Shown here one piece after another: positions 41,952 through 51,831 of a stretch of 58,258 nucleotides of DNA. Both the position numbers and the translations under genes were made by a program. This DNA comes from Bacteroidales bacterium (GTDB lineage Bacteria > Bacteroidota > Bacteroidia > Bacteroidales > PUMT01), in assembly GCA_007133565.1 (NCBI GenBank), contig SLMM01000057.1, forward strand, positions 1 to 58,258, in the 5' to 3' direction. Under the pieces are notes generated by a model. The model was not told the origin of the DNA, made no database searches, and worked only from the letters and a program-made list of their open reading frames with translations. Position 1 is the first letter of the stretch, and every line of letters starts with the position of its first letter.

Positions 41952-42722
41952 ATGAAGACAAAACAGGAGATAGTAAACAACTGGCTACCCAGATATACAG
42001 GCAACCCTATAGAAAATTTCACCAGCCACATACTGCTCACCAATTTCAGCAATTATCTTGACCTTTTCTCAGATATGTTCGATGTTCCCGTCATTGGAGA
42101 AAACAATCCGATGCCATGTGCTGTTGCAAATGGTATTACCATAATAAACATAGGGATGGGGAGCGCCAATGCCGCTACTATAATGGATCTGCTCAGTGCA
42201 GTTCATCCCAGGGCGGTTCTTTTCCTGGGCAAGTGCGGGGGACTAAAGAAAAAAAACAAGCTTGGCGACCTGATCCTGCCCATAGCTGCAATAAGAAGCG
42301 AGGGAACCTCCAATGATTACCTCCCGCCGGAAGTTCCTGCATTACCGGCCTTTAACCTGCAAAGGGCCGTTTCAACGGCAATCGTCCAGGCAGAGAGAGA
42401 CTATTATACAGGAACCGTTTTTACCACTAACAAAAGAGTATGGGAGTATGATGAACGATTCAAAAAATACCTTATGAAAACCCGTGCAATGGCGATAGAT
42501 ATGGAAACAGCAACCATCTTTATAGTTGGCTTTGCAAACAGTATCCCATCGGGGGCTCTCTTGCTGGTATCAGACCAGCCCATGATATCAACCGGTATCA
42601 AAACCTCCGAAAGCGACAGGAGGGTTACCGAATTATTTGTAGAAGACCATCTCAATATAGGGATCAATGCACTGCGTGAGCTTATAAATCATGGTTCTAC
42701 CGTTAAGCACCTGAAGTTCTGA
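41952..42722 (+). CDS. amn: AMP nucleosidase
   Basis: 256 aa; IINIGMGSANAATIMDLL, VLFLGKCGGLKKKNKLGDLILPIAAIRSEGTSNDY, IDMETATIF. Confidence 0.88.
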   Translation: MKTKQEIVNNWLPRYTGNPIENFTSHILLTNFSNYLDLFSDMFDVPVIGENNPMPCAVANGITIINIGMGSANAATIMDLLSAVHPRAVLFLGKCGGLKKKNKLGDLILPIAAIRSEGTSNDYLPPEVPALPAFNLQRAVSTAIVQAERDYYTGTVFTTNKRVWEYDERFKKYLMKTRAMAIDMETATIFIVGFANSIPSGALLLVSDQPMISTGIKTSESDRRVTELFVEDHLNIGINALRELINHGSTVKHLKF

Positions 42723-42725
42723 TTG

Positions 42726-43730
42726 ATGACTGCAAATGAGATAATCGGTGAAATAAGGGCAGGTAAATTCCGCCCGTTTTACATGCTGTCTGGCGAGGAA
42801 CCATACTACATAGACCTTGTTACAGACTACATTGAGGCAAATGTACTTACCGAAGAGGAGAAAGCTTTCAACCAGACAGTCCTCTACGGCAAGGACACAG
42901 ATGTTGCTGACCTTATAAATGCAGCACGCAGGTTTCCCATGATGGCAAGCCACCAGCTGATAATCCTCAGGGAGGCGCAATTGATGAAAGATTTTGATAA
43001 GCTCATCCATTACGCTGAAAAACCGCTTAAATCGACAATACTGGTAATTAACTACAAGTACGGGTCTTATGACAAGCGCAAAAAGTTATACAAAGCTATA
43101 CAGTCAGCCGGCGGAGCCCTTATGGAATCGCCAAGGCTTTATGAGAATAAGGTACCGGACTGGGTAAAGGAATGGTTAAAGAAAAGAAAATGCAATATAG
43201 ACTCCAATGCAGTCATGCTGCTTGTCGAGTATCTTGGGACAGACCTGGGCAAAATTGCCAATGAGCTTGAAAAGCTGATAATAGCACTTCCTGAGGGAAA
43301 CAGGACCATAACCCCTGCAACTATTGAAAGGAACATAGGTATCAGCAAGGATTATAATAACTTTGAGCTACAAAAAGCCCTTGCACAAAAAAAAGTGGTT
43401 AAAGCTAACCGTATAATCAATCACTTTGCCCAAAACCAGAAAGCGAATCCTTTTGCCCTTACCATGTATTCGCTATACTCTTTCTTCAGCAAAGTCTTCA
43501 CCTGGCACCTTGTTAAGGACAAGTCTCCCAAAAATATGGCATCAGTCCTTAAGGTGAGCCCTTATTTCATTTCAGAATATGAACTTGCCGCAAAAAATTA
43601 CAACCCGCGCAAAACAGCCCTTATTATATCATGGCTCAGGGAGTATGACATGCGGTCCAAAGGTTTTGGCAACTTATCGGCCAACGAAGGAGACCTGTTA
43701 AAGGAACTGGTTTATAAGATACTGCACTAA
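42726..43730 (+). CDS. holA: DNA polymerase III subunit delta
   Basis: GEIRAGKFRPFYMLSGEEPYYIDLVTDYI...VLYGKDTDVADLI; ATG at 42726 directly after amn. Confidence 0.92.
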   Translation: MTANEIIGEIRAGKFRPFYMLSGEEPYYIDLVTDYIEANVLTEEEKAFNQTVLYGKDTDVADLINAARRFPMMASHQLIILREAQLMKDFDKLIHYAEKPLKSTILVINYKYGSYDKRKKLYKAIQSAGGALMESPRLYENKVPDWVKEWLKKRKCNIDSNAVMLLVEYLGTDLGKIANELEKLIIALPEGNRTITPATIERNIGISKDYNNFELQKALAQKKVVKANRIINHFAQNQKANPFALTMYSLYSFFSKVFTWHLVKDKSPKNMASVLKVSPYFISEYELAAKNYNPRKTALIISWLREYDMRSKGFGNLSANEGDLLKELVYKILH

Positions 43731-43831
43731 AGAACCGCAGGCCACCCAAAAAAGGGACCTGCCATATCTGGCAGCAGGAAAAACATATTAATGCCCTGGG
43801 GTATTTCACTATATTTACAAAAACTGGCAAA

Positions 43832-44449
43832 ATGACATTATACATAGTACTTTTCACATCAGTTATCTCAGTACTTGCCTTCTCCAGGCCGGAGCTGATG
43901 TACCGGCTTCAGTTCAACCCATACCAGGTATACCACCGGAAGGAATTCTACAGGCTGATCAGTCATGCACTGCTGCATGCCGACTGGGTGCACCTGTTCA
44001 TAAACATGCTGGTACTGTTTTCATTCGGCACCGCTGTTGAAAGGTATTTCGCGCGTCTTGAAAGTATGGATATGCTGAGATCTTCGGTTTTAAGCTACCT
44101 GTTACTGTATATAGGTGCAGTTGTTGTATCATCGCTCGCAACACTTAAAAAGCATAAGGATAACCATTGGTATAATGCAGTGGGTGCATCAGGCGGGGTT
44201 TCGGCAGTAATTTTTACAAGTATCTTTTTTGCTCCCTGGCAAAACCTGCTGCTCTGGGCCATAATTCCCATACCGGGAATACTTTTCGGAGTGCTATACC
44301 TGGTATATTCGCATTACATGAGCAGAAAAGCATCCGACAATATCAACCATGATGCACACTTCATAGGGGCGGTTTACGGACTGCTTTTCCCGCTTTTAAT
44401 AGATTTCAGCCTGCTCAGGACATTTATCGATCAGCTGTTCGGAATTTAA
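43832..44449 (+). CDS. Rhomboid-family intramembrane serine protease
   Basis: 205 aa; FYRLISHALLHADWVHLFINM, GASGGVSAV (catalytic Ser), INHDAHFIGAVYG (catalytic His). Confidence 0.9.
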   Translation: MTLYIVLFTSVISVLAFSRPELMYRLQFNPYQVYHRKEFYRLISHALLHADWVHLFINMLVLFSFGTAVERYFARLESMDMLRSSVLSYLLLYIGAVVVSSLATLKKHKDNHWYNAVGASGGVSAVIFTSIFFAPWQNLLLWAIIPIPGILFGVLYLVYSHYMSRKASDNINHDAHFIGAVYGLLFPLLIDFSLLRTFIDQLFGI

Positions 44450-44471
44450 CCTCTAACTGAATAATTAAGGA

Positions 44472-44981
44472 ATGCAAAATAAAGCAGTGTTTCTTGATCG
44501 TGACGGGGTGATAAACATGGAAACCGGTGATTTCGTATTCGAGACCGGTAAATTTGAATTCACTGATGGCATCTTTGATGCCCTTTTCAGATTGCAGGAA
44601 GCAGGTTTCATGCTTATTGTCATAACAAATCAAAGCGGCATATCGACCGGAAGGTACACCCATCAACATGTTGACAGGGTTCACGCGATGATGCTCAGGG
44701 AGCTCTCATCACAGGGAATATCAATCACTGAAATATACTACTGCCCTCACCATCCATCCACAGGCAAATGCCTGTGTCGCAAACCGGAGTGTCTTCTTAT
44801 AGAGAAGGCCATTGCAAGATTCAATATCGACCCTGCCCGCTCCTGGATGATAGGTGACCGGGATCGGGATATCGAAGCTGCAGCAAAAGGGGGGGTGAAA
44901 GGTCTTTTGATCAATTCCAATGAGCCGATCCACCAGTGTGTAAACGAGATAATAAGGGAAAAGGGTGGTATTACGTTATAA
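44472..44981 (+). CDS. gmhB: HAD-IIIA phosphatase, D-glycero-D-manno-heptose 1,7-bisphosphate phosphatase-like
   Basis: 169 aa; VFLDRDGVINMETGDFV, VITNQSGI, zinc-binding CPHHPSTGKCLCRKPEC, MIGDRDRDIEAA. Confidence 0.85.
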   Translation: MQNKAVFLDRDGVINMETGDFVFETGKFEFTDGIFDALFRLQEAGFMLIVITNQSGISTGRYTHQHVDRVHAMMLRELSSQGISITEIYYCPHHPSTGKCLCRKPECLLIEKAIARFNIDPARSWMIGDRDRDIEAAAKGGVKGLLINSNEPIHQCVNEIIREKGGITL

Positions 44982-45020
44982 TCAACAGATAATTCCGGAC
45001 AAACTGAATATTTTTGCGGC

Positions 45021-45881
45021 ATGCACAAACAGTACATATGTATCAACGGAGGGATGATGCCTTCAGCAGAGCCGTCGCTTTATCACAACAACCGTGCATT
45101 CTGCTACGGGGATGCCCTGTTTGAAACAATACACGCCAACGGGACAGCGCTGCAGTTATTTGCATACCATTACAAAAGGCTCATGAATGGAATGGACCTG
45201 CTGGGTATGGACAAAAAGAGTCTCCCGTCGAAAGATAAACTGGAATCAGACATTATCCGGCTGCTGAACAAAAACCACCTGTATTCCGGGGTCCGGGTCA
45301 GGCTCAGTGTATTCAGGAACTACGGCGGCTTTTACACACCGGCCGACAATTCGGTATCTTATCTTGCAGAAACCACGCCTCTTCCTGCAGGGCTTTATGA
45401 ATTGAACGAAAAGGGTTTCAAAACCGGAACGTACGATGAAATGAAGAAGCAACCCTCTGCCCTTGCCAATATGAAAACGGCAAACTCAATTCTTTATATC
45501 CGGGCAGGTATGTTTGCAAGGGAGAAAGGGCTGGATGACTGCCTGATAAAAAACACGACGGGGAACCTGGCCGAAACAACAAGCTCAAATATATTTATCA
45601 TCAGAAACGGGAATTTATATACTCCGTCACTTGAGCAAGGATGTGTTGCAGGAGTGATGAGGGCTCATATTATAATGCTTGCCCGCAGAGAGGGAATTGA
45701 ATGCTTTGAAACATCGGTTACTGAAAACGACCTTCTTGAAGCGGACGAGTGTTTTCTTACAAATGCTGTGTCAGGTTTGCAGTGGGTAATAGCATTCGGC
45801 AACAGGAGATATTACAATAAAACTGCAAAAATGATGACCGGGCTGCTTAATAAGGATCTGTTCGACAGGTTTTCCCGTTAA
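45021..45881 (+). CDS. Class IV aminotransferase (aminodeoxychorismate lyase / BCAT-like)
   Basis: 286 aa; FCYGDALFETI, TTGNLAETTSSNIFIIRNGNLYTPSLEQGCVAGVMR. Confidence 0.92.
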   Translation: MHKQYICINGGMMPSAEPSLYHNNRAFCYGDALFETIHANGTALQLFAYHYKRLMNGMDLLGMDKKSLPSKDKLESDIIRLLNKNHLYSGVRVRLSVFRNYGGFYTPADNSVSYLAETTPLPAGLYELNEKGFKTGTYDEMKKQPSALANMKTANSILYIRAGMFAREKGLDDCLIKNTTGNLAETTSSNIFIIRNGNLYTPSLEQGCVAGVMRAHIIMLARREGIECFETSVTENDLLEADECFLTNAVSGLQWVIAFGNRRYYNKTAKMMTGLLNKDLFDRFSR

Positions 45882-45933
45882 ATGTTGCCGGCATGTTTGC
45901 AGGTTTTACTTCTGGCAGTTGAATCCAAGTTTT

Positions 45934-46524
45934 TCAGTTCATGCCGGGGTTTTCAGGAAAGTTGGTCCATAGCCTGTATTTACCGCCCATGTCATTAAGG
46001 ATCATCTGCCATGCCTCTTTTGTCCGGCTTCCCATAATAATTCTGGTATCAAGCTCGCTTACGACCCACGAATTCTCAGAGATTTCCCTTTCAAGCTGGC
46101 TTGGCTCCCAGCCTGAATAACCCACGAAGAAACGTATCTTATCTTCATCCAGCGTACCGCCTTTGATAAGATGTTTGATAACCTCAAAATCGCCTCCCCA
46201 CCAGATATTATTGGTTACCTTTACACTATTGGGTATTATATCCCCAAGTTCGTGTATATAATGAACTGAATTTGTACCCACAGGGCCTCCGACCGAAATT
46301 GTAGTACCAATATCGGGAAAATCAGCAAGTATATCGTTTATAGCCACATCAACCGGTTTATTCAGAACAAAACCCACAGTCCCCTTGTCACCGTGTTCTG
46401 TCAGGAATACCACCGAGCGTTTGAAATAGGCATCGTTAAGGAAGGGATCTGATATGAGGACCCTGCCCTGCCTTGGCAGAATATTGTTGTGGTCAATCTT
46501 GAATATGTCAAACAATAGATCCAC
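45934..46524 (-). CDS. YqgE/AlgH family protein
   Basis: GRVLISDPFLNDAYFKRSVVFLTEHGDKGTVGFVLNKP. GTG at 46524 (VDLLFDIFKIDHNN) suggested as start; the upstream extension looks non-native. Confidence 0.88.
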   Translation of the reverse strand: MDLLFDIFKIDHNNILPRQGRVLISDPFLNDAYFKRSVVFLTEHGDKGTVGFVLNKPVDVAINDILADFPDIGTTISVGGPVGTNSVHYIHELGDIIPNSVKVTNNIWWGGDFEVIKHLIKGGTLDEDKIRFFVGYSGWEPSQLEREISENSWVVSELDTRIIMGSRTKEAWQMILNDMGGKYRLWTNFPENPGMN

Positions 46525-46652
46525 AGTATCTGTTTTTAAGCAATTTATGCAATTATGACAGCAAAGCAAAAATCTACATGCTTTTTTTATTAACAACAAA
46601 ACATATACCACTGTTCGAATGTGAAAAGAACTTAAAGCGTATTTAAGTTTTT

Positions 46653-47483
46653 TTAAATATTATCGGACCTGTACAATTGAGTTGCTTTTTCGGCTGACAA
46701 AGAAATACCCTTGATCATTGCAGAGCTGAAGCCCTCGTACTCCATCAGATTCAGTCCCGCGATAGTACAACCTTTAGGGGTGGTGACCTTGTCAATCTCC
46801 TGTTCGGGATGACTTTTTGCAGAAAGCAGCAATGCCGCAGCACCTCTTGCAACTTGTGTTGCAATGGTCAGGGCATGTTCAGACTGCAGGCCTATCTCAA
46901 TGCCTCCCTGCGAGGCCGCCCTGATGGCCCGAAGGAAAAAGGCTACCCCACATGCTCCTATTGCAGTTGCCGCAATCATCTCATCCTCGTTAATAACAAG
47001 GGTGAGCCCGACAATGTCAAAAAGGCTGTGTGCATAGTCAAGTGCCTTGTCATTATTACTGTTCCCGGCAATGCAGGTCATCGATTCACCCACTGATATG
47101 GCAATATTGGGCATGGCCCTTACAATAGCAACGCCTTCGCCGGTGATCTGCTCTACCTGTTTTATTGTAACACCCGTTACAACCGAAATAATCGTATGCC
47201 TTCCCCTGTCAATGACCGGACGTATAGCCCTCAATACGCCGTCAATCTGCTGAGGTTCTACAGATATGATCACGATATCAGACATTTCGACAGCTTCAGC
47301 ATTATCCTTAAGGATATGCACACCCGAACCTTTGATATGAGACAGCAGGTGGGTCCTTCTGCGGGTAAGGCAAAGATTACCCGGTAAGATCTTCTGCGAT
47401 CGCAGAAAACCCTCAGCAAGGGAGAGACCTATATTTCCGGCACCCAAAATGGCAATCCTGCAATTTTCAAAATTTTTTTTCAT
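46653..47483 (-). CDS. proC: Pyrroline-5-carboxylate reductase
   Basis: 276 aa; IAILGAGNIGLSLAEGFL, VRAMPNIAISVGESMTCI, VTTPKGCTIAGLNLME. Confidence 0.93.
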   Translation of the reverse strand: MKKNFENCRIAILGAGNIGLSLAEGFLRSQKILPGNLCLTRRRTHLLSHIKGSGVHILKDNAEAVEMSDIVIISVEPQQIDGVLRAIRPVIDRGRHTIISVVTGVTIKQVEQITGEGVAIVRAMPNIAISVGESMTCIAGNSNNDKALDYAHSLFDIVGLTLVINEDEMIAATAIGACGVAFFLRAIRAASQGGIEIGLQSEHALTIATQVARGAAALLLSAKSHPEQEIDKVTTPKGCTIAGLNLMEYEGFSSAMIKGISLSAEKATQLYRSDNI

Positions 47484-47725
47484 TATTTCTGTATGTTATA
47501 CAACACAAAGGTAATCGAAAAAATACAACATGGTAACCAGGGGCAGGTCAATCAAATAAATTAAAAATACCCACAGACAAGGCTTCAATAAACCCTGTTA
47601 GCAAAAAAACACCTAATTTCGCGGTATAAAGAGGCAGAAGGCAATTCCGCCGGCCTGAAGTAAGGAAATAACAGCACATATGAAACACGCATCAACCCTG
47701 GGCAGACAAAATAATATGAATAAGA

Positions 47726-49210
47726 ATGGGACCTGTACATAAAAAACATGCTGCAATAATCGGATCAGGCATCGGTGGACTCGCAGCATCAATCAGGCTG
47801 GCAGCAAAAGGCTATAAGGTAAGTGTATTTGAGCAGGCAAACCAGACGGGAGGCAAGATCTCCCAAATCCATCACAAGGGATTCAGGTTTGACCGGGGGC
47901 CCTCACTGCTGACCCTGCCGCACCTGATAGATGAGCTTTTTTCCCTGGGTGGTGAAAATCCGGGCGACCATTTCAAATACAGCAGACTTGAACTTTCATG
48001 CAAATACTTCTGGGAGGATGGAGCAATTATCACCGCATGGCAGGATGATGAGTTGTTTGCCAATGAGGTCGGTTCGCAGTGTGATGTAAAACCATTTCAA
48101 CTGGCAAAATTTTTCCGGAAAAGCAAGCAGTTGTATGACCTGACAGCAGAACCTTTCCTGTTCAATTCTATTCACAAGGCTTCCAACTACAGGTCGAAAA
48201 AGTTCATTAAGACAATCATGAACTCATACAAGCTTGACTCTTTTATAACAATGCACAGCCGCAACAAAAGATGGTTCAAAGACTACCGGATCGTGCAACT
48301 CTTTGACAGGTACGCCACCTACAACGGATCAGATCCCTACAGGACACCAGCCACCCTGAATATTATAGCACACCTTGAGCACTCCGAAGGAACATGGTTC
48401 CCCGATAAGGGAATATACGATATTGCAGCATCACTGACCGGACTGGCCAAAAGGATGGGTGTAGAATTCCACATGGGCTCCAAAGTAAGCGAGGTTATTC
48501 ATTCAAATGGCACAGTTAAAGGGATAAGGATTAATAATGAATTCATACCGGCACTGCTTGTGGTTAATAACACTGATGTAAGTTTGCTTTACAAAGACCT
48601 TATGCCCACTGTCAGAATGCCCCGAAAGCTTGAGCGGGCGGAGCGCTCAACATCGGCGCTGATCTTTTACTGGGGTATTAAAAAAAGCGAGCCGCGGCTT
48701 AAATTGCACAATATCCTGTTTTCAAAAGACTACCGTGAGGAATTCAGACATCTTTTCGGCACGCAAACCATATATGATGATCCCACGGTATATATATACA
48801 TCAGTTCAAGGGCAGTTGCGGATGATGCCCCCGCGGGATCAGAAAACTGGTATGTAATGATTAATGCGCCTGTTAATGGCGGACAGGATTGGGACGCGTT
48901 AATAGCCGAAGCACGAAAAAACATTGTAGCAAAGATCAACCGCATGCTGGAAGTTGATATCGAAAAAGAGATAATATTTGAGAAGTCAGCCGACCCGGTG
49001 ACGATTGAAAAGGAAACCGGCTCAATTGGTGGATCGCTCTACGGTACAAGCTCCAACAGCATGTTTGCCGCATTCAACCGCCACCCCAATTTCAGGAAGC
49101 CTCTCAAAAACCTCTACTTTACCGGAGGCAGCGTTCATCCGGGCGGAGGCATTCCCCTCTGTCTTGCCTCGGCAAAGATCATTGACAATGAAATTGAGCC
49201 CTGTCGGTAA
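47726..49210 (+). CDS. crtI: Phytoene desaturase-like carotenoid oxidoreductase (CrtI/CrtD family)
   Basis: 494 aa; AAIIGSGIGGLAASIRLAAKGYKVSVFEQANQTGGK...FDRGPSLLTLP; LYFTGGSVHPGGGIPLCLASAKI. Confidence 0.88.
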   Translation: MGPVHKKHAAIIGSGIGGLAASIRLAAKGYKVSVFEQANQTGGKISQIHHKGFRFDRGPSLLTLPHLIDELFSLGGENPGDHFKYSRLELSCKYFWEDGAIITAWQDDELFANEVGSQCDVKPFQLAKFFRKSKQLYDLTAEPFLFNSIHKASNYRSKKFIKTIMNSYKLDSFITMHSRNKRWFKDYRIVQLFDRYATYNGSDPYRTPATLNIIAHLEHSEGTWFPDKGIYDIAASLTGLAKRMGVEFHMGSKVSEVIHSNGTVKGIRINNEFIPALLVVNNTDVSLLYKDLMPTVRMPRKLERAERSTSALIFYWGIKKSEPRLKLHNILFSKDYREEFRHLFGTQTIYDDPTVYIYISSRAVADDAPAGSENWYVMINAPVNGGQDWDALIAEARKNIVAKINRMLEVDIEKEIIFEKSADPVTIEKETGSIGGSLYGTSSNSMFAAFNRHPNFRKPLKNLYFTGGSVHPGGGIPLCLASAKIIDNEIEPCR

Positions 49211-49369
49211 TATCGGCTGATGACCTGAACCTCGGCCCGGATAGGATCAGCGACCGCAATACACAAATTCCGGGTAGTTTTGAACAACAATGCACCATTT
49301 TGGTTTAGTTTACAAAATGACTAAGATGATTGCACAAAACCTTGAACAAAACAAATTACTTATAATATC

Positions 49370-50062
49370 ATGAACCCCCTATCAGCGTTAAGCAGGCAGA
49401 ATAACATGAACAAAACATGGCCTTTCCATACATTGGAAAGCAGAATAATGATAATTCTGATAATATTTTATACCGTTGGCATTGTGAGCCTCTCACTGCC
49501 GGCAACCAAGGAATATATTGAACTGCTTACCCCTTATACGCTGTTGATGAATTTAGTGCTTCTGTTTATTTTCCACAGGCCGTGGAAAACTCTTCATGTA
49601 GTTCTATTTTCTGTCATTGCAGTGACAGGATTCCTGGTTGAGGTTGCAGGGGTATATACCGGACTGGTCTTTGGTGACTACCAGTATTACCATACCCTGG
49701 GAATAAGGTTGTTTGACACCCCGCTTATTATCGGGATAAACTGGCTCATGCTGATATATTTTGTTTACCATCTGACCGGACTTACCCGGATGAAGAGGAC
49801 TTTAAAGGTTATTGCAGGCTCCCTCCTTATGGTGGCCTATGACTTATTACTTGAGCCTGTTGCAATCAGGATGAATATGTGGGACTGGTCGGGCGGCAGC
49901 ATCCCGGTTCAGAATTATGTGGCATGGTTTGTGATATCCATAGTGTTTCTGTCTTTGCTTCATTTGTTTAAAATACGTTTTGAGAATAAAATTTCACCGG
50001 GACTGTTTGCAGTCCAGGCAGGCTTTATCCTGTCACTTAACATTATCTACCGGTTTATATGA
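49370..50062 (+). CDS. Carotenoid biosynthesis membrane protein, CruF-like (DUF422)
   Basis: 230 aa; multi-TM; TGLVFGDYQYYHTLGIRLFDTPLIIGINWLML and DLLLEPVAIRMNMWDW. Confidence 0.85.
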   Translation: MNPLSALSRQNNMNKTWPFHTLESRIMIILIIFYTVGIVSLSLPATKEYIELLTPYTLLMNLVLLFIFHRPWKTLHVVLFSVIAVTGFLVEVAGVYTGLVFGDYQYYHTLGIRLFDTPLIIGINWLMLIYFVYHLTGLTRMKRTLKVIAGSLLMVAYDLLLEPVAIRMNMWDWSGGSIPVQNYVAWFVISIVFLSLLHLFKIRFENKISPGLFAVQAGFILSLNIIYRFI

Positions 50063-50679
50063 TAGAGGCAAATCATTTCTGGTTTCAGAGGCTTTTTTTT
50101 AACGCTTATATCCCCTTCATACTTCGCAGGGACTTTAAATCCCATAATATAACAGGCAAATTTGAAGACCGGGGATTACCTTTACTGCTGATAGGCAACC
50201 ATTTCAGCTGGTGGGACGGATTTTTCCCCTATGCACTTAACCGCAAAATGTTTAAACGGCGCCTGTACCTTATGATGCTGGAGGAGCAGCTTGCATCAAG
50301 ACGTTTCCTCAGGAGGCTGGGAGCCTTTTCAATCAACCCGGGCAGCCGGACTGCAGTTGATTCAATCAATTATGCCTCACAAATATTGAAAGATAAAAAT
50401 AACCTGCTGATAATTTTCCCTCAGGGTAACATCCGGTCACAATATGACAATGAAATTGTTTTTCAGAAAGGATGGTTCAGGATATTGAAAAGTACGGCAC
50501 ACCCCGTTCATGTATTGTTCATGGCAAACCTCACCGACTATTTCTCAAACAGGAAGCCATCGCTTTACACATACATTGAAGATTATCCGGAAACAGTTAA
50601 TTTTGTTTTTGAAGAACTGTCATCTGGCTTCAGCTCTTTTTTTAAGAGGTGCATTGATCAGCAAAAACAACTGGTATGA
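50059..50679 (+). CDS. PlsC-like 1-acyl-glycerol-3-phosphate-type acyltransferase
   Basis: 206 aa; GNHFSWWDGFFPYALN (NHxxxxD) and IIFPQGNIRS. Confidence 0.87.
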   Translation: MIEANHFWFQRLFFNAYIPFILRRDFKSHNITGKFEDRGLPLLLIGNHFSWWDGFFPYALNRKMFKRRLYLMMLEEQLASRRFLRRLGAFSINPGSRTAVDSINYASQILKDKNNLLIIFPQGNIRSQYDNEIVFQKGWFRILKSTAHPVHVLFMANLTDYFSNRKPSLYTYIEDYPETVNFVFEELSSGFSSFFKRCIDQQKQLV

Positions 50680-51821
50680 TCTGGCTTGCATATTTTATCT
50701 ATTTCTTTTTAGTGCTGCGCTTCGTGGTAAGCCTGTCAAACCTGCTTACACTTCAATGGCTGAGGAAATTGCGTGACGACCTGCCCATGCAAGGCGGCAA
50801 ACAGCCACTCGTATCGGTCCTGATCCCCGCACGCAACGAAGAGAATAATATTTGTAACCTTCTTGAAGATCTTTCATCGCAGAATTATGAAAATATTGAA
50901 ATACACGTATACGACGATTTGTCAGAAGACAATACCGGGAACCTGGTTAAAAACTGCAGGAAAAAAGACTGCAGGATTAAACTGATTGAGGGAGGGCCGC
51001 TTCCCGAAGGATGGACCGGAAAGAATCATGCATGTCACCAGCTTTCAAGATACGCCAACGGAGATTACCTGCTTTTCCTTGACGCTGATGTAAGGATTGG
51101 AAAGTCAGCTATAACAAACAGTCTTGCACACCTTGCGAAACATCAACTGTCACTCTTTTCTCTGTTCCCCGTGCAGAAAATGCATACACCGGGCGAAAAA
51201 ATAACGGTACCGGTTATGAACTGGGTACTGGCAGGCCTGCTTCCCCTCATCCTTACGAAAATTTCCTCAAGATCTTCACTTTCTGCTGCTAACGGACAAT
51301 TTATGTTTTTCAGGGCAGAAGATTACCACAGGTACAGGTTTCACGCTGAGCACAAAAACAGTATAGTAGAAGATATCAGGATATTCCGGTCGGTAAAGAA
51401 GAAGGGACTGAAGGCACATACAATTCTCAGCAACGGCGATATATCATGCAGGATGTACAATTCATATAAAGATTCTGTCAACGGCTTTTCCCGAAGTGTA
51501 GCAGAGTTTTTTGGCGGCCATTTGCATCTTGCCGCACTTTTTGCAAGTGTGACAACCTTTGGATTTATACCGGTTTTGGTTTTCCTGCCATCATTTTACC
51601 AGTTCACTTTTTTAACTATGCTGATTATACACAGGACCCTGATATCATGGCTCAGCCGCCAGCATGTTCTGCAAAACCTGCTACTTGCACCGCTTCAGCA
51701 GGTTTCATTCTGTTTAATGGTAATAATGGCTTACCATCACAAACTAAGACACAACCTTAACTGGAAAGGCAGAAATGTGTACCAGGCCAGCATGCAATCT
51801 TCCAACACTATAAAAGCATGA
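50676..51821 (+). CDS. Family 2 glycosyltransferase (CruC/CrtQ-like)
   Basis: 381 aa; VSVLIPARNEENNICNLLEDL, VYDDLSEDNTG, GWTGKNHACHQLS, LFLDADVRI. Confidence 0.87.
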   Translation: MIWLAYFIYFFLVLRFVVSLSNLLTLQWLRKLRDDLPMQGGKQPLVSVLIPARNEENNICNLLEDLSSQNYENIEIHVYDDLSEDNTGNLVKNCRKKDCRIKLIEGGPLPEGWTGKNHACHQLSRYANGDYLLFLDADVRIGKSAITNSLAHLAKHQLSLFSLFPVQKMHTPGEKITVPVMNWVLAGLLPLILTKISSRSSLSAANGQFMFFRAEDYHRYRFHAEHKNSIVEDIRIFRSVKKKGLKAHTILSNGDISCRMYNSYKDSVNGFSRSVAEFFGGHLHLAALFASVTTFGFIPVLVFLPSFYQFTFLTMLIIHRTLISWLSRQHVLQNLLLAPLQQVSFCLMVIMAYHHKLRHNLNWKGRNVYQASMQSSNTIKA

Positions 51822-51831
51822 CAAATTAAGT

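Noticed and set aside
43832-44449. Rhomboid protease as a rhombosortase partner for the TM-tailed 36564-38915 protein
   Set aside because: The tail lacks the Gly-Gly motif expected of GlyGly-CTERM substrates and several genes separate the two; it looks like an ordinary rhomboid.
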